Source of the DNA: Actinomadura hibisca NBRC 15177
Lineage (GTDB): Bacteria; Actinomycetota; Actinomycetes; Streptosporangiales; Streptosporangiaceae
Reading direction: 5' to 3'
Length of the DNA: 64,000 nucleotides
Assembly: GCF_001552635.1 (NCBI RefSeq)
Contig: NZ_BCRO01000025.1
Location: forward strand, 1-64,000
The position numbers and the translations under genes were made by a program. The notes beneath the pieces were generated by a model. That model was given only the letters and a program-made list of their open reading frames with translations, did not search any database and had not been told where the DNA came from. Positions within the stretch are counted from its first letter, which is position 1. Every line of letters begins with the position of its first letter. Positions 48,390 through 56,783 of the stretch are shown here, one piece after another.

Positions 48390-48575
48390 TATTACGTCAC
48401 CGGTTCCATCACTGACGCATGACCCCCCATCTGGAGTTCCCGAGCGTGTTGCCCGGCGTTCCCCCGGACGGGTCCGGAGGGCCGCGAACCCCCCGCGTAC
48501 CAGGCGTTCCGGGGCCTCCGGCGGATTTTCGCGCCGAGCACCGGGCCGGATCTCGTGCCGCCGCGCCCGAACCGG

Positions 48576-48581
48576 TAGCCT
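48576..48581 (+). promoter_or_regulatory. -10 element TAGCCT upstream of the pseudo-receiver gene
   Basis: TAGCCT ends exactly 7 nt before ATG 48589, and no ribosome site is present, so the mRNA is probably leaderless. Confidence 0.45.
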
Positions 48582-48588
48582 TCTCGCC

Positions 48589-49002
48589 ATGACGGAGAGC
48601 CCGATGAAGGTCCTGGTCTACAGCGACGACGCGAACACCCGCGCCCAGATCCGGCTCGCCATCGGGCGCCGGCCGGCCGCCGACCTGCCCCGGGTCGAGT
48701 ACGTCGAGTGCGCGACGCAGCCCGCCGTGGTCACGCGCCTGGACGAGGGCGGGATCGACGTCGTGGTCGTGGACGGCGAGGCCCAGCCCGCCGGCGGCCT
48801 CGGGGTGTGCCGGCAGGCCAAGGACGAGGTCTACGACTGCCCGCCGGTCCTGGCGATCATCGCCCGCCGCGACGACGGCTGGCTGGCCACCTGGTCGCGC
48901 GCCGACAAGGTGGTCGGGCTCCCGCTGGACCCGATGGCCCTGGCCAAGGCCGTCGCCGAACTGCTGCGCTGGCGCGCCGACCACCGCCTTCCGGCTCTCT
49001 AA
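48589..49002 (+). CDS. Receiver-like (pseudo-receiver) protein
   Basis: The 137-residue protein has the alpha/beta order of a response-regulator receiver: [20 protein letters not shown] (acidic pair), [17 protein letters not shown] (Asp at the phosphoacceptor position) and a last strand [10 protein letters not shown] where the usual Lys-Pro is Leu-Pro. There is no output domain. The missing Lys suggests altered or absent phospho-switching. In other actinomycetes a similar gene stands between ctaE and trpD; function unknown. Start ATG 48589. Confidence 0.75.
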   Translation: MTESPMKVLVYSDDANTRAQIRLAIGRRPAADLPRVEYVECATQPAVVTRLDEGGIDVVVVDGEAQPAGGLGVCRQAKDEVYDCPPVLAIIARRDDGWLATWSRADKVVGLPLDPMALAKAVAELLRWRADHRLPAL

Positions 49003-49065
49003 GACACCTGTTCGCCGGGGGGTGCGCCCCCGCGCATCCCCGAGGACCCGCCTCACCCTGGGGGA

Positions 49066-50124
49066 ATGATGGACGCGCGTACCACCTGGCCGGCCCTGCT
49101 CAACGCCCTGCTCGACGGCGAGTCGTTGTCGAGCGAGGAGACCTCCTGGGCGATGAACACGATCATGGCCGGGGAGGCCAGCGACGCCCAGGTCGCCGGC
49201 TTCGCGGTGGCGATGCGCGCCAAGGGCGAGACGGTCGCCGAGGTGGCCGGGCTCGCCGAGGGCATGCTCGCCAACGCGACCCCGATCACGGTTCCGGGCC
49301 GCATCGCCGACCTGGTGGGCACCGGCGGGGACCGCGCCCACACCGTCAACATCTCCACGATGGCGGCGGTGGTGGCGGCCGCGGCGGGCGTCAAGGTCGT
49401 CAAGCACGGCAACCGCGCCGCGTCGTCGTCCTGCGGCGCGGCCGACCTGCTGGAGAACCTGGGCCTGCCCCTGGACCTGCCGCCGCACCTGACGGCGCGG
49501 GTCGCCGAGGAGGTCGGCATCACCTTCTGCTTCGCGCCGCTCTACCACCCCGCGCTGAAGTACGCCGCCAAGACGCGGCGCGAGCTGGGCACCCCCACGG
49601 TCTTCAACTTCCTCGGCCCGCTCACCAACCCGGCCAAGCCCGCCGCGCAGGCCGTCGGGGTGTTCCACCCGCGCATGGCGGGCATCGTGGCGGGCGTGTT
49701 CGCCGAGCGGGGCAACTCCTCGCTGGTGTTCCGGGGCGACGACGGGCTGGACGAGCTGACCACCACCGGCACCTCCACCGTCTGGGTGGTGCGCGACGGC
49801 CAGGCCGTCGAGACGGTCTTCGACCCGGCCGACCTCGGCATCCCCCCGGCCGAGCCGGAGGCGCTGCGCGGCGCGGACGCCTCGTTCAACGCGCGGGTGG
49901 CGCGGGAGGTCTTCGGCGGCGCGGCGGGGGCCGTCCGGGACATGGTGTGCCTCAACACGGCGGCGCTGATCGCGGCCTACGAGGGCGCGCCGCCCGCCGA
50001 GAAGCTCACCGAGACGCTGCGGGCGGGCTACGAGCGGGCGGCCGAGGCCATCGACTCGGGCGCGGCCAAGGCCCTGCTGGACCGCTGGGTGTCCACCGCC
50101 CAGGCCCTCAAGCCGGGCTCCTGA
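49066..50124 (+). CDS. trpD: Anthranilate phosphoribosyltransferase
   Basis: The enzyme converts anthranilate and PRPP to phosphoribosyl anthranilate in tryptophan synthesis. The 352-residue protein has the family motifs [14 protein letters not shown] (PRPP), [47 protein letters not shown] (anthranilate region) and GDDGLDEL. It is outside any trp operon, next to ctaE, as in mycobacteria (Rv2192c) and Streptomyces. Two start codons are adjacent (ATG 49066 and 49069), with GGGGG just upstream. I see no Trp leader peptide before it. Confidence 0.96.
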   Translation: MMDARTTWPALLNALLDGESLSSEETSWAMNTIMAGEASDAQVAGFAVAMRAKGETVAEVAGLAEGMLANATPITVPGRIADLVGTGGDRAHTVNISTMAAVVAAAAGVKVVKHGNRAASSSCGAADLLENLGLPLDLPPHLTARVAEEVGITFCFAPLYHPALKYAAKTRRELGTPTVFNFLGPLTNPAKPAAQAVGVFHPRMAGIVAGVFAERGNSSLVFRGDDGLDELTTTGTSTVWVVRDGQAVETVFDPADLGIPPAEPEALRGADASFNARVAREVFGGAAGAVRDMVCLNTAALIAAYEGAPPAEKLTETLRAGYERAAEAIDSGAAKALLDRWVSTAQALKPGS

Positions 50125-50130
50125 CGCGTG

Positions 50131-50162
50131 CGGAGGGTGAGGGTCCACGCCCTCGCCCTCCG
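50131..50162 (+). terminator. Terminator after trpD
   Basis: CGGAGGGTGAGGG (50131-50143) pairs with CCCTCGCCCTCCG (50150-50162) with one T-G pair around TCCACG, 6 bp after the trpD stop. Confidence 0.65.
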
Positions 50163-50249
50163 GCATGATCGGCCCGCTGTGACGACCTCAGCGCCCTCCG
50201 GAGAGACGCCGCCGGGCCGCTCCCGGGCCGCCCCCGGGTTCCGGCGGTC

Positions 50250-50537
50250 TCAGTCGGCGTCCGGCAGCCCCAGCGAGAAGGCGACCTCCAGGTCGTGCTG
50301 GGAGTAGGTCCGGAAGGCGATGTGGGTCTCGGTGTCGCGGACGCCGGGCACCTTGTTGAGGCGGCCGGGGATGACCTCGTTCAGCTCCTCGTGCCGGCGG
50401 ACCCGGACCATCGCGACCAGGTCGAACGAGCCGGTGGTGGAGTAGACCTCGCTGACGCCCTCCAGGGCGGCGATCGCCTCGGCCACCTCGTGGATGCGCG
50501 CGACGTCGGCCTTGACGAACACGATCGCAGTGACCAC
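50250..50537 (-). CDS. Stand-alone AsnC/Lrp ligand-binding (RAM) domain protein
   Basis: The 95-residue protein consists only of the Lrp/AsnC regulation-of-amino-acid-metabolism fold (ALEGVSEVYSTTGSFDLVAMVRV, then VPGVRDTETHIAFRTYSQHDLEVAF), with no helix-turn-helix. Such SARD proteins bind amino acids and may modulate full-length Lrp proteins. Start GTG 50537 has GGGAGGAAG upstream. It follows trpD in convergent orientation and precedes the rhomboid gene region, as in Mycobacterium and Streptomyces. Confidence 0.85.
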   Translation of the reverse strand: MVTAIVFVKADVARIHEVAEAIAALEGVSEVYSTTGSFDLVAMVRVRRHEELNEVIPGRLNKVPGVRDTETHIAFRTYSQHDLEVAFSLGLPDAD

Positions 50538-50637
50538 TGCTTCCTCCCAGATCTAGAAACGGTCCGACTCTACCCACGCCGGGCACCGCGCCCCGGGACC
50601 GCCCGGCGCGGCGGCGGGGTGACGGTGAGCGGCGGAC

Positions 50638-51399
50638 TCAGCCGCGGTCGAGGGCGGCGATCTTGCGGGCCGGGCCGGCGCGGCGGGCCAGCAGCGCGAA
50701 GCCCGCGCCCGCCGCGAAGCCGTAGAGGTGCGCCACGTAGGCGACGTTGTCCTCCTTGCCCGTCAGCGACTGCGCGCCCAGCGACAACCACTGCAGGACG
50801 AACCAGTAGCCCAGCACCACCCACACCGGCAGCCGGATGATGATCGGCAGGACCAGGCTGACGATGCGGCCGCGCGGGTTGAGCACCAGGTAGGCCCCCA
50901 GCACGCCCGCGATCGCACCGGACGCCCCGATCAGCGGGACGCCGGAGTCGGGCGAGGTGAACGCGAAGCCGTACACCGCGACCAGCCCGAAGAACAGGTA
51001 GCTCAGCAGGTAGCGCAGCCGCCCGAAGCGGTCCTCCACGCCCATGCCGACCACGAACAGCATGACGAGGTTGCCGAGCAGGTGCAGGGCGCCCGAGTGC
51101 AGGAACATCGAGGAGAACGCCGACGTCCACGGGGTCTTGTCGTAGGCGGCCTCGCCGCACTCATGGACGATCTGGGCGGGCAGCGGCTGCCGCTCCCCGG
51201 TGGTCAGCTCGCGCGGGATCGCGCCGTGCTCCATGGTGAACTCGGCCGCCCGGCACTCGCGGACCTTGCCCTCGCCGTACCAGGTGGCGAAGTTGGCCAT
51301 CGGGGTCAGCAGGAAGACCACGATGTTGGCGGCCACCAGCAGGTACGTCACCCACGGCACCCGGCGGGCGGGCTGGCTGTCGTACAGGGGCAGGGCCAT
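50638..51399 (-). CDS. Rhomboid family intramembrane serine protease
   Basis: The 253-residue membrane protease has the catalytic Ser in PLIGASGAIAGVLGAY and His in YVAHLYGFAAGAGFA, plus the HxxxxHLLGNLVMLFVVG first-core segment (FLHSGALHLLGN). It cuts membrane-anchored substrates within the bilayer. An unusual extracytoplasmic loop of about 55 residues (35-90) containing two Cys lies before it. ATG 51399 has GAGGA about 9 nt upstream. It may release a membrane-tethered factor; substrates unknown. Confidence 0.9.
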   Translation of the reverse strand: MALPLYDSQPARRVPWVTYLLVAANIVVFLLTPMANFATWYGEGKVRECRAAEFTMEHGAIPRELTTGERQPLPAQIVHECGEAAYDKTPWTSAFSSMFLHSGALHLLGNLVMLFVVGMGVEDRFGRLRYLLSYLFFGLVAVYGFAFTSPDSGVPLIGASGAIAGVLGAYLVLNPRGRIVSLVLPIIIRLPVWVVLGYWFVLQWLSLGAQSLTGKEDNVAYVAHLYGFAAGAGFALLARRAGPARKIAALDRG

Positions 51400-51435
51400 G
51401 CGGGGGCGTCCTCACCGTTTGCCGGATTTGTTCAG

Positions 51436-53220
51436 TCACCTTAGTGGCCGCCAGGCACCCCGCTCCGCCGGCTCGACGGCGGCGTAGGCGTTGTCGAGCC
51501 AGGCGCGCAGCCCCTCCGCGCCGTGCGCCGGGCAGCTCCACTCGCCCGCCACCTCGACCAGCCGCGCGCCGGGCGAGTCCAGCCAGCGCAGCACGCACTC
51601 CATCTCCTCGGCGCCCGCGCCCCCCGACACCGCGCCCGCCGGGATCGCCGAGGGCACCGCGCCCGGCAGCACGGTCTCGGCGGTGGCGATCAGGGCGTCC
51701 ACGTAGGGCCGGGGATGGGCCCGGGGCGGGACCGTCCCGGCGGCGGCGAGCCGCCCGTGCCGCACCACCGACAACTCCCAGCCGCCGCCGGGCGCGGGCC
51801 GGGCGGCCACCAGCTGGGGCAGCCGGGCCAGCGCCGTCAGGCGTTGCGCCTTGGCGGCGGAGCGGACGAACGCGGCGAGCCGGTCGCGCTGGGCGGCGGC
51901 CTCCTCGTAGCGCAGCTCGGCCGCCAGCCGGTCGATCCGCACCTGAGCGGCGGCCACCACGGGCCGCACGTCGCCCTCCATCACCGACCGCGCCGCGGAG
52001 GCGTGCACCTCGTACTGCTCGGTGCTCTCGCGGCCCTCGCAGGGCGCGCCGCAGCGCCCGAGGTCGGCCAGCGCGCAGGTGCGGGCCTTGCCGGTCTCGA
52101 CCAGGCGCAACGTCAGCCGCTGGGTGCACTGCCGCAGCGGGACGGCCTCGTGCAGCGCGGCCCGCGCCTCCTCGGCCTGCCGCCGCGAGGTGAGCGGTCC
52201 GAGGTAGGCGGCGCCGTCGGCGCGGCACTCGTGCACGATCGACAGGCGGGGGAACGGCTCGACCGTCAGCTTCAGCCAGATCGCGCGCTCGGGGAACTTG
52301 GAGCGCCGGTTGTAGCGCGGCTTGTGCTCGGCGATCAGCCGCAGCTCGCGGACCTCGGCCTCCAGCCCGGTGGCGCACACCACGGGCCGGACCCGCTCGG
52401 CCAGCCCGACCATCTCGCGCACCCGCCAGCGGGTCTCCGAGCCGGTGAAGTAGCTGCGCACCCGGGTGCGCAGGTCGCCGCTCTTGCCGACGTACAACAC
52501 CTCGCCCGCCGCGTCCTCGAACAGGTAGACGCCGGGGGCGCTCGGCACCTCGTCGGCCAGGTAGCGCTTGCGGCGCTGCTCGGGCGTGGGCGCCTTGGCG
52601 AACGAGCGCAGCTCCTCCAGCGAGCCGACGCCGTAGGAGCCGAGCCGCTCGATGAGGCCGTGCAGCACGTCCACGGTGGCGCGGGCGTCGGCCAGCGCGC
52701 GGTGGTTGGGCTGGGCGGGGGTGTGGAAGTAGCGGGCGAGGGTCTCCAGCTTGCAGTTGGGGACCTCGTCCTTGGTGAGCACGCGGCGGGCCAGGTTGAC
52801 GGTGTCGACCACCGCGAAGGCGGGCCAGGCGTAGCCGTGCGCGGCGCAGGCGGCCTTGAGGAAGCCGATGTCGAACGGGGCGTTGTGCGCGACCAGCACG
52901 CAGCCCCGCGCGAACTCCAGGAACGCGGGCAGCACCCGCTCCACCCGGGGCGCGGCCACCACCATCTGCTGGGTGATGCCGGTGAGCGCGGTGATGAACG
53001 GCGGGATGGGCGCGCCGGGGTCGACCAGCGTGCCGAAGTCGCCGAGCACCTCCCCGGCGCGCACCTTCACCGCGCCGATCTCGGTGATCGCCGAGTCCTT
53101 CGGGGAGCCGCCGGTGGTCTCCAGGTCCACCACCACGAAGGTGACCTCGGCCAGCGGCATCCCGAGGTCGTCGAGCGTGCCCTGGACGGCGTGGCGGGGC
53201 TGGGGACTCGGGGACGTCAT
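51436..53220 (-). CDS. DEDDh exonuclease fused to GIY-YIG and UvrC-like regions
   Basis: The 594-residue protein has an N-terminal DnaQ-like 3'-5' exonuclease with Asp32/Glu34 (VVDLETTGG), HNAPFDIGFLKA and HRALADARAT (DEDDh set). A GIY-YIG endonuclease follows at ~231-310 (APGVYLFEDAAGEVLYVGKS), then a Cys/helical UvrC-like section (CALADLGRCGAPCEGRES). It corresponds to Rv2191, a Cho/UvrC-like fusion of unknown role in actinobacterial repair. The fusion joins proofreading-type and incision-type nucleases. TACCGT ends 7 nt before ATG 53220 (53228-53233), with no ribosome site, indicating a leaderless message. It diverges from the NYN gene. Confidence 0.9.
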   Translation of the reverse strand: MTSPSPQPRHAVQGTLDDLGMPLAEVTFVVVDLETTGGSPKDSAITEIGAVKVRAGEVLGDFGTLVDPGAPIPPFITALTGITQQMVVAAPRVERVLPAFLEFARGCVLVAHNAPFDIGFLKAACAAHGYAWPAFAVVDTVNLARRVLTKDEVPNCKLETLARYFHTPAQPNHRALADARATVDVLHGLIERLGSYGVGSLEELRSFAKAPTPEQRRKRYLADEVPSAPGVYLFEDAAGEVLYVGKSGDLRTRVRSYFTGSETRWRVREMVGLAERVRPVVCATGLEAEVRELRLIAEHKPRYNRRSKFPERAIWLKLTVEPFPRLSIVHECRADGAAYLGPLTSRRQAEEARAALHEAVPLRQCTQRLTLRLVETGKARTCALADLGRCGAPCEGRESTEQYEVHASAARSVMEGDVRPVVAAAQVRIDRLAAELRYEEAAAQRDRLAAFVRSAAKAQRLTALARLPQLVAARPAPGGGWELSVVRHGRLAAAGTVPPRAHPRPYVDALIATAETVLPGAVPSAIPAGAVSGGAGAEEMECVLRWLDSPGARLVEVAGEWSCPAHGAEGLRAWLDNAYAAVEPAERGAWRPLR

Positions 53221-53227
53221 GCAGGTG

Positions 53228-53233
53228 ACGGTA
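53228..53233 (-). promoter_or_regulatory. -10 element TACCGT of the DEDDh nuclease gene
   Basis: TACCGT on the minus strand lies exactly 7 nt before ATG 53220; no Shine-Dalgarno is present. Confidence 0.4.
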
Positions 53234-53491
53234 AGGCACGCCACCGACAGCGGCGCCGGTGGCGGCGTCGTCCCCGCCCTTGTCCCCGGCTCCGGCCCCG
53301 ACTCCGCCCCCGCCCCCGCCGCCGGGCACGCCCCGGCACCGCGCGGCCCGCTAGGGTAATGGGATCGTCTGGCCGGTTCCTCGCGTTCCCCGCGTTCGCG
53401 CTGGTTAGGGCGCGGGACACCCGGGAAGTACTGAGCGCACCGGCACGTCCGCGACGGCGCGGTCCAGGGCGCGCCGCGAAGCGCGACACAG

Positions 53492-54847
53492 GTGCGATGC
53501 GGAGGGAGCAGGATCATCGACAGCGGTCCCGAGGCGGCCGGGCGGCTGGCCCGCCCCCTTCCCGAGGCGGTCCGCCAGCGGGTGGTGGAGACCGCCTCGG
53601 CGCTGATCGGCGCCCTGCCGCCCGACGAGGTCCCGCTGCCGCTGCGCCGCTTCGCCCGCTTCGAGCGCCGCAAGCGCGCCAAGCTCGCCGCCCAGCCCAT
53701 CGCCGCGCTGCTGGAGAAGGACGACGCGTTCCGCCGCCGGGTCGCCGGGCCGCTGCGCGAGGCGCAGCCGGAGCTGGTGGAGGAGGTCGAGGCCGGGCGG
53801 GTGCCGCCGGCCGCCGAGCCCGTGCACGTCGCCGCCATCGCCTACCTGGTCCGCCCCGAGGGCTGGACCGGCCTGGTGGAGGCGGCCCGCGCCGAGCTGG
53901 AGCGCTCGGCGACCGCCTCGGAGGAGGAGGCCGCCGAACGGCGGATCGCCGCCCTGACCGAGGAGCTGGCCGCCGCCCGCGCCGCCCGCTCGGCCGAGCT
54001 GGACAAGCTGCGCGCCGAGCTGCGCGAGAGCAAGGCCGAGAACGCCGAGCTGCGCCGCAAGCTGCACGAGGCCCGCACCAAGGCCAAGGCCGCGCACGAG
54101 CGGGCCGAGGAGCTGGCGGGCTCCACCGGCCGGGAGCTGGCGGCCGCCCGCGACTCCGCCGCCGCGGCCGACAAGGAGCTGCGCCGCCTGCGCGCCAAGC
54201 TGGAGCAGGCCGAGGCCAGTGCCGAGACCGCGCGCCGGGCCGCCCGCGAGGGCCGCAACATCGACGACGTGCGGCTGCGCGTCCTGCTGGACACGCTGGT
54301 GGACGCCGCCCAGGGGGTGCGGCGCGAGCTGGCGCTGCCCACCACCATCGGCCGCCCCGCCGACCTGGTGGGCGGCGCGGACGCCGACGCGCAGGCGCAG
54401 CGCGCGCTGCCGGGCCGGGCGCTGTCCGACCACGACCCCCAGCTGCTGGACCGGCTGCTGGCGCTGCCCAAGGTGCACCTGGTCGTGGACGGCTACAACG
54501 TCACCAAGACCGGCTACGGCGAGCTGACGCTGGCCGACCAGCGCGCCCGCCTGCTGTCGGGCCTCGGCGGCCTGGCCGCGCAGACCCGGGCCGAGGTGAC
54601 CTGCGTGTTCGACGGCGCGGAGCTGGACGCGCCGGTCGCGACCATGGCGCCGCGCGGGGTGCGGGTCCGGTTCAGCCCGCCGGGGCGGACCGCCGACGAG
54701 ATGATCGGCGACCTGGTGCGGGCCGAGCCGCCCGGCCGCCCCGTGGTGGTGGTGTCCTCCGACCGCGAGGTGGCCGACGCCGCCCGCCGCGCCGGGGCGC
54801 GCCCCGCGCTGTCCACGCTGCTGCTGCGCCGCCTGGGCCGCGCCTAG
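53492..54847 (+). CDS. NYN-domain (YacP-like) ribonuclease with coiled coil
   Basis: The 451-residue protein has three parts: a N-terminal helical domain (1-125), a long charged coiled coil (about 130-255; heptad-like Glu/Lys/Arg/Ala), and a C-terminal NYN/PIN-like nuclease (VHLVVDGYNVTKTGYGELT, CVFDGAELD, VVVVSSDREVADAARRAG) with conserved Asp residues. Related YacP/Rae1 proteins cut RNA on the ribosome. Start ATG 53492 lacks a good ribosome site; a strong GGAGGGAG at about 53502 lies after it and before non-ATG codons, so the true start may be a few codons in. The coiled coil could tether it to a partner. Confidence 0.85.
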   Translation: MRCGGSRIIDSGPEAAGRLARPLPEAVRQRVVETASALIGALPPDEVPLPLRRFARFERRKRAKLAAQPIAALLEKDDAFRRRVAGPLREAQPELVEEVEAGRVPPAAEPVHVAAIAYLVRPEGWTGLVEAARAELERSATASEEEAAERRIAALTEELAAARAARSAELDKLRAELRESKAENAELRRKLHEARTKAKAAHERAEELAGSTGRELAAARDSAAAADKELRRLRAKLEQAEASAETARRAAREGRNIDDVRLRVLLDTLVDAAQGVRRELALPTTIGRPADLVGGADADAQAQRALPGRALSDHDPQLLDRLLALPKVHLVVDGYNVTKTGYGELTLADQRARLLSGLGGLAAQTRAEVTCVFDGAELDAPVATMAPRGVRVRFSPPGRTADEMIGDLVRAEPPGRPVVVVSSDREVADAARRAGARPALSTLLLRRLGRA

Positions 54848-55018
54848 CGTCCGGCGTCCCGGCGGCTCCTGGGGCGACAGCGGCCGGTGAGACCCTCCTC
54901 ACCCTTGGTGGACAATCGTCATCGAACTACTGCAAGTAATGACGAATGAGTTGTGACCGGTGTGACCCGTCGCTAATGTCATCCGCTGATGTCATGGACG
55001 AAAGGGGCGAACCGGACC

Positions 55019-56107
55019 GTGGCCAGTGATGACACCGGAATCTCCGCGCAGGCGCGGAGCGCGCGCGGGGGTCGCACCCGCAGGGTTGTCCCCGGAGCGG
55101 CGGCGCCGCGCTGGATGGCGGCGGTGGCGGGCCTGGCGGTGACGGCCACCCTGGCCGCCCCGGTGAGCGCCGCCCACGCCCAGCCCGCTCAGCCCGCCAA
55201 GCCCAAGCCCAGCGCCAAGCAGGCCGAGGCCAAGCTGACCAAGCTCAACGAGCAGGTCGAGGACCTGGTCGAGAAGTACAACCAGGTCTCCGAGGACCTG
55301 AAGGCCGCCAAGAAGAAGCTGGAGGCCGCCAAGAAGGCGGGCAGGAGCGAGCTGGCCGCCTTCGACGAGCAGCGCGCCCGCGTCGCCCAGATGGCCGCCA
55401 ACGCCTACAAGAAGGGCGACACCGGCGGCGTCGCCGGGTTCGTCGGCACCGGCGACCCGCAGGCGGTGCTGGACCAGCAGGCCGTCTTCACCCTCCTGCA
55501 GCAGAACCGCAGCGACGACCTCAGCCAGTTCCTGGCCACCGCCCAGCGGCTGCGCCGCGAGCAGGCGCAGGCCCTGGCCGCCTACAACGAGGTCAGGACC
55601 AAGGCCAAGGAGATGCGGGAGAAGAAGGCCGAGGTCGAGAAGTCGATCAAGGACCAGAAGAAGCTCCTGGCCAAGCTCGGCGAGAAGGAGGACAAGCCCG
55701 GCACCGGCGGTACCGGCGGCGGCACGGGCGGCTCCTACAACGGCCCGGCCAGCGGCTCGGCCCGCGCCGCGCTGAACTACGCCTACGCCCAGCTCGGCAA
55801 GCCCTACGTGTACGGCGGCACCGGCCCCGGCGGCTACGACTGCTCCGGCCTGACGATGCGGTCCTGGGGCGCGGCGGGCGTCAACATCACCCGCACCACC
55901 AACTCCCAGTGGGCCGCCACCAAGCACATCGACAAGAGCGCCCTCCAGCCTGGCGACCTGGTGTTCTTCCGGAGCCTGGGCCACGTCGGCATGTACGTGG
56001 GCGGGGGCAGGATGATCCACGCCCCGCGCACCGGCAAGAACGTCGAGATCGTGTCGATCACGTCCGGTTACTACCTGTCGACCTACTACGGCGCGAGCCG
56101 CCCGTAG
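55019..56107 (+). CDS. Secreted NlpC/P60 peptidoglycan hydrolase with coiled coil
   Basis: The 362-residue protein has a signal segment (about 35-55; MAAVAGLAVTATLAAPVSAAHA), a Lys/Glu/Ala-rich coiled-coil region (70-215) and a Gly/Thr linker. A NlpC/P60 cysteine peptidase follows with Cys in GGYDCSGLTMRSWGAAGV, His in GHVGMYVGGGRMIHAP and a closing YYLSTYYGASRP. It is the equivalent of Rv2190c and related to RipA-type D-Glu-mDAP endopeptidases. I use GTG 55019 because AAAGGGG lies upstream; ATG 54989 would add ten residues. No riboswitch of the ydaO type is seen before this gene, unlike the next two. Confidence 0.88.
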   Translation: MASDDTGISAQARSARGGRTRRVVPGAAAPRWMAAVAGLAVTATLAAPVSAAHAQPAQPAKPKPSAKQAEAKLTKLNEQVEDLVEKYNQVSEDLKAAKKKLEAAKKAGRSELAAFDEQRARVAQMAANAYKKGDTGGVAGFVGTGDPQAVLDQQAVFTLLQQNRSDDLSQFLATAQRLRREQAQALAAYNEVRTKAKEMREKKAEVEKSIKDQKKLLAKLGEKEDKPGTGGTGGGTGGSYNGPASGSARAALNYAYAQLGKPYVYGGTGPGGYDCSGLTMRSWGAAGVNITRTTNSQWAATKHIDKSALQPGDLVFFRSLGHVGMYVGGGRMIHAPRTGKNVEIVSITSGYYLSTYYGASRP

Positions 56108-56174
56108 CGGCCCGCAGCGCCCTGTAGCGCCCCGGGGACGGCGGATCCCGCCGTGCCCGACCCGTTCCCCGGTG

Positions 56175-56199
56175 ACGGACCAGGCTTGACCTGGTCCGT
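56175..56199 (+). terminator. Hairpin with T-run after the NlpC/P60 gene
   Basis: ACGGACCAGG (56175-56184) pairs with CCTGGTCCGT (56190-56199) around CTTGA, followed by T residues. It looks like a typical rho-independent terminator and separates the first NlpC gene from the riboswitch-controlled genes. Confidence 0.8.
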
Positions 56200-56593
56200 T
56201 TCCGTTTTGCCGCCGATTTGCCTTCTCTTCGCTTTTTGATACTTTGTTGAGGACGCGGCACCCGCCAGGGGCCGTGTCCTCCGGCGTAGCCTCCCAGGCG
56301 CCGCCACCACTTCGACGCCTTCCAGGCGCCGCCCCGGACGCCGTCCCCCATACGGCGCCGCCCCTCCCGGAGGAGTCCTCCCGGAGATCCCCGCCGGCCC
56401 AGCCGTACCGTGCCGCACGCGACACAGCGTGCACCGCGCCGAGAGCGCCACGGCGGCCTTCCCCAGGGCCCGGCACCCGGCGTTCCCGTCCTCCGGGACC
56501 GTCTCGCCCATAAAAAATCATCAGCGCCGCGCGTTCGCAGCGGGACACAAGGGTCCCGCGACCGGCTCCATCACGCCTGGGAACGCGTCGGCG
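56200..56593. other. Promoter region upstream of first riboswitch
   Basis: About 390 bp without a convincing gene. It has AT-rich islands (around 56510-56522) that could be part of a promoter, and a small hairpin at 56540-56546 with 56553-56559. I see no other feature. Confidence 0.35.
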
Positions 56594-56777
56594 ACGCCGA
56601 ATCCGCCACCGCGCGGAACCGGGGACCCAACCGCCGGCGTCCGGAAACGTTTCCGGACCTGCCAGCACCCGGGGTGAATCGGCTGCCTCTCCTCGTCTCC
56701 CGTCGAGTCCGGCATGCCGTAGGGCCACTTCCCGCCCGAACCCGTCAGCTAACCCGGTAGGCGTCTGGAAGAAGGAG
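56594..56777 (+). promoter_or_regulatory. ydaO-yuaA (cyclic di-AMP) riboswitch 1
   Basis: The RNA has the conserved blocks of the c-di-AMP riboswitch: CGCCGA near the start, CCGGGGACCCAA (56627-56640), GGGTGAATCGG (56671-56681), CCGTAGGGC (56717-56726), CCCGAACCCGTCAGCTAACC (about 56734-56755) and CGGTAGGCG. They are followed by GAAGGAG and the start codon. A peripheral hairpin is GTCCGGAAACGTTTCCGGAC (56639-56658). It controls the NlpC/P60-type gene at 56784. In actinobacteria, this class represses or activates cell wall hydrolase genes; c-di-AMP usually turns them off. Confidence 0.93.
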
Positions 56778-56783
56778 CGACCC

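Noticed and set aside
49003-49065. Trp leader peptide before trpD
   Set aside because: No frame with clustered Trp codons is present in the short gap.
51523-54939. An open frame of over 1,100 codons opposite the DEDDh nuclease and through the NYN gene
   Set aside because: The translation is low-complexity (Gly/Arg/His/Gln) and antisense to a protein with clear catalytic motifs; typical shadow in GC-rich DNA.
54848-55018. A third c-di-AMP riboswitch before the first NlpC/P60 gene
   Set aside because: None of the conserved blocks (GGGTGAATC, CCCGTCAGCTAACC) occurs there.
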